Source of the DNA: Desulfobacterales bacterium
GTDB taxonomy: Bacteria > Desulfobacterota > Desulfobacteria > Desulfobacterales > JAFDCJ01
Direction of reading: 5' to 3'
Length of the DNA: 5,428 nt
Assembly (NCBI GenBank): GCA_029939875.1
Contig: JAOZSC010000211.1
Location: 1-5,428, forward strand
The stretch's first letter is position 1, and each line of letters opens with the position of its first letter. Under the pieces are notes generated by a model. It worked only from the letters and a program-made list of their open reading frames with translations. It searched no databases and had not been told where the DNA came from. Positions 5,332 to 5,428 of the stretch are shown piece by piece. The position numbers were made by a program, and so were the translations under genes.

Positions 5332-5428
5332 ATGAAATTTAAATTAATTTATCCAAAATGGCCGAAACTCGATCGGCAAACCGAATTTCATCTGCCCCCT
5401 CACGGGCCCGTTGTTTTCGCTGCCTCGC
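5332..5428 (+). CDS. N-terminus of probable B12-binding radical SAM protein, truncated by window
   Basis: An ATG at 5332 opens a frame that stays open to the window end, giving 32 codons. The peptide begins MKFKLIYPKWPKLDRQ and continues through FHLPPHGPVVFAAS. An initial beta strand (KLIYP) followed by a PPHGPVVFAA helix-start pattern is what I recognise from the cobalamin-binding N-terminal domain of B12-dependent radical SAM enzymes. The CxxxCxxC cluster motif that would prove this lies outside the window. A weak GGG (5321-5323) sits 8 nt upstream. It is separated from the lipoprotein gene by a 157-nt AT-rich gap with a hairpin, so it may belong to a separate transcription unit. Confidence 0.55.
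   Translation, partial: MKFKLIYPKWPKLDRQTEFHLPPHGPVVFAAS

Overview
The window carries the core of a type II fatty-acid/polyketide-like gene set resembling the aryl polyene (APE) family of Gram-negative bacteria. It also carries two envelope genes of the kind that travel with such clusters. Coding regions are GC-rich with many GGC/GCC/CTG codons, while the regulatory gaps are AT-rich. A signal peptide, a lipobox lipoprotein and a LolA-like carrier indicate a Gram-negative (diderm) host. Overall style and a dispersed-looking CCACCAAG…CTTAGTGGC repeat suggest Desulfobacterota (Desulfobacterales-like), but this is inference only; no taxonomic marker is present.

Layout: the left 2.4 kb is read on the minus strand. 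It starts with an 88-aa acyl carrier protein (ACP, 2423→2157), followed with overlapping stop/start by a very long open frame (2160→1, at least 720 codons, running off the window). That frame encodes two ketosynthase folds in one chain: an N-terminal catalytic ketosynthase with an intact Cys-His-His triad, and a C-terminal ketosynthase-like/chain-length-factor-like domain without the catalytic residues. From an AT-rich divergent promoter region (2424-2579) the plus strand carries a hotdog-fold dehydratase (ApeP-like, 2580-3020) and a FabG-type 3-ketoacyl-ACP reductase (3027-3764). A striking 76-nt imperfect palindrome follows. Then come a LolA-like periplasmic carrier (3888-4505) and, directly abutting it, a DUF3261-like lipoprotein (4506-5174). 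After an AT-rich gap with a second inverted repeat, a new gene starts (5332 onward) whose N-terminus looks like a B12-binding radical SAM protein; it is cut by the window edge.

How it may work together (inference): the ACP carries the growing chain; the fused KS/KS-like protein performs decarboxylative condensation; FabG reduces the 3-keto group; and the dehydratase forms the double bond. Without an enoyl reductase, repeated cycles would leave a conjugated polyene. The LolA-like protein and lipoprotein would help move the product, or a lipid-linked form of it, to the outer membrane. Starter-unit activation, a second dehydratase, acyl/glycosyl transfer and an MMPL-type exporter, usual in APE clusters, are not in this window and may lie to the left.

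The most unusual points are the single-chain KS–KS-like fusion, the Asn-to-Ser change in the FabG catalytic tetrad, the dehydratase lacking the FabZ-type HFPG histidine, a 10-A homopolymer inside the ketosynthase gene, and the two intergenic inverted repeats.
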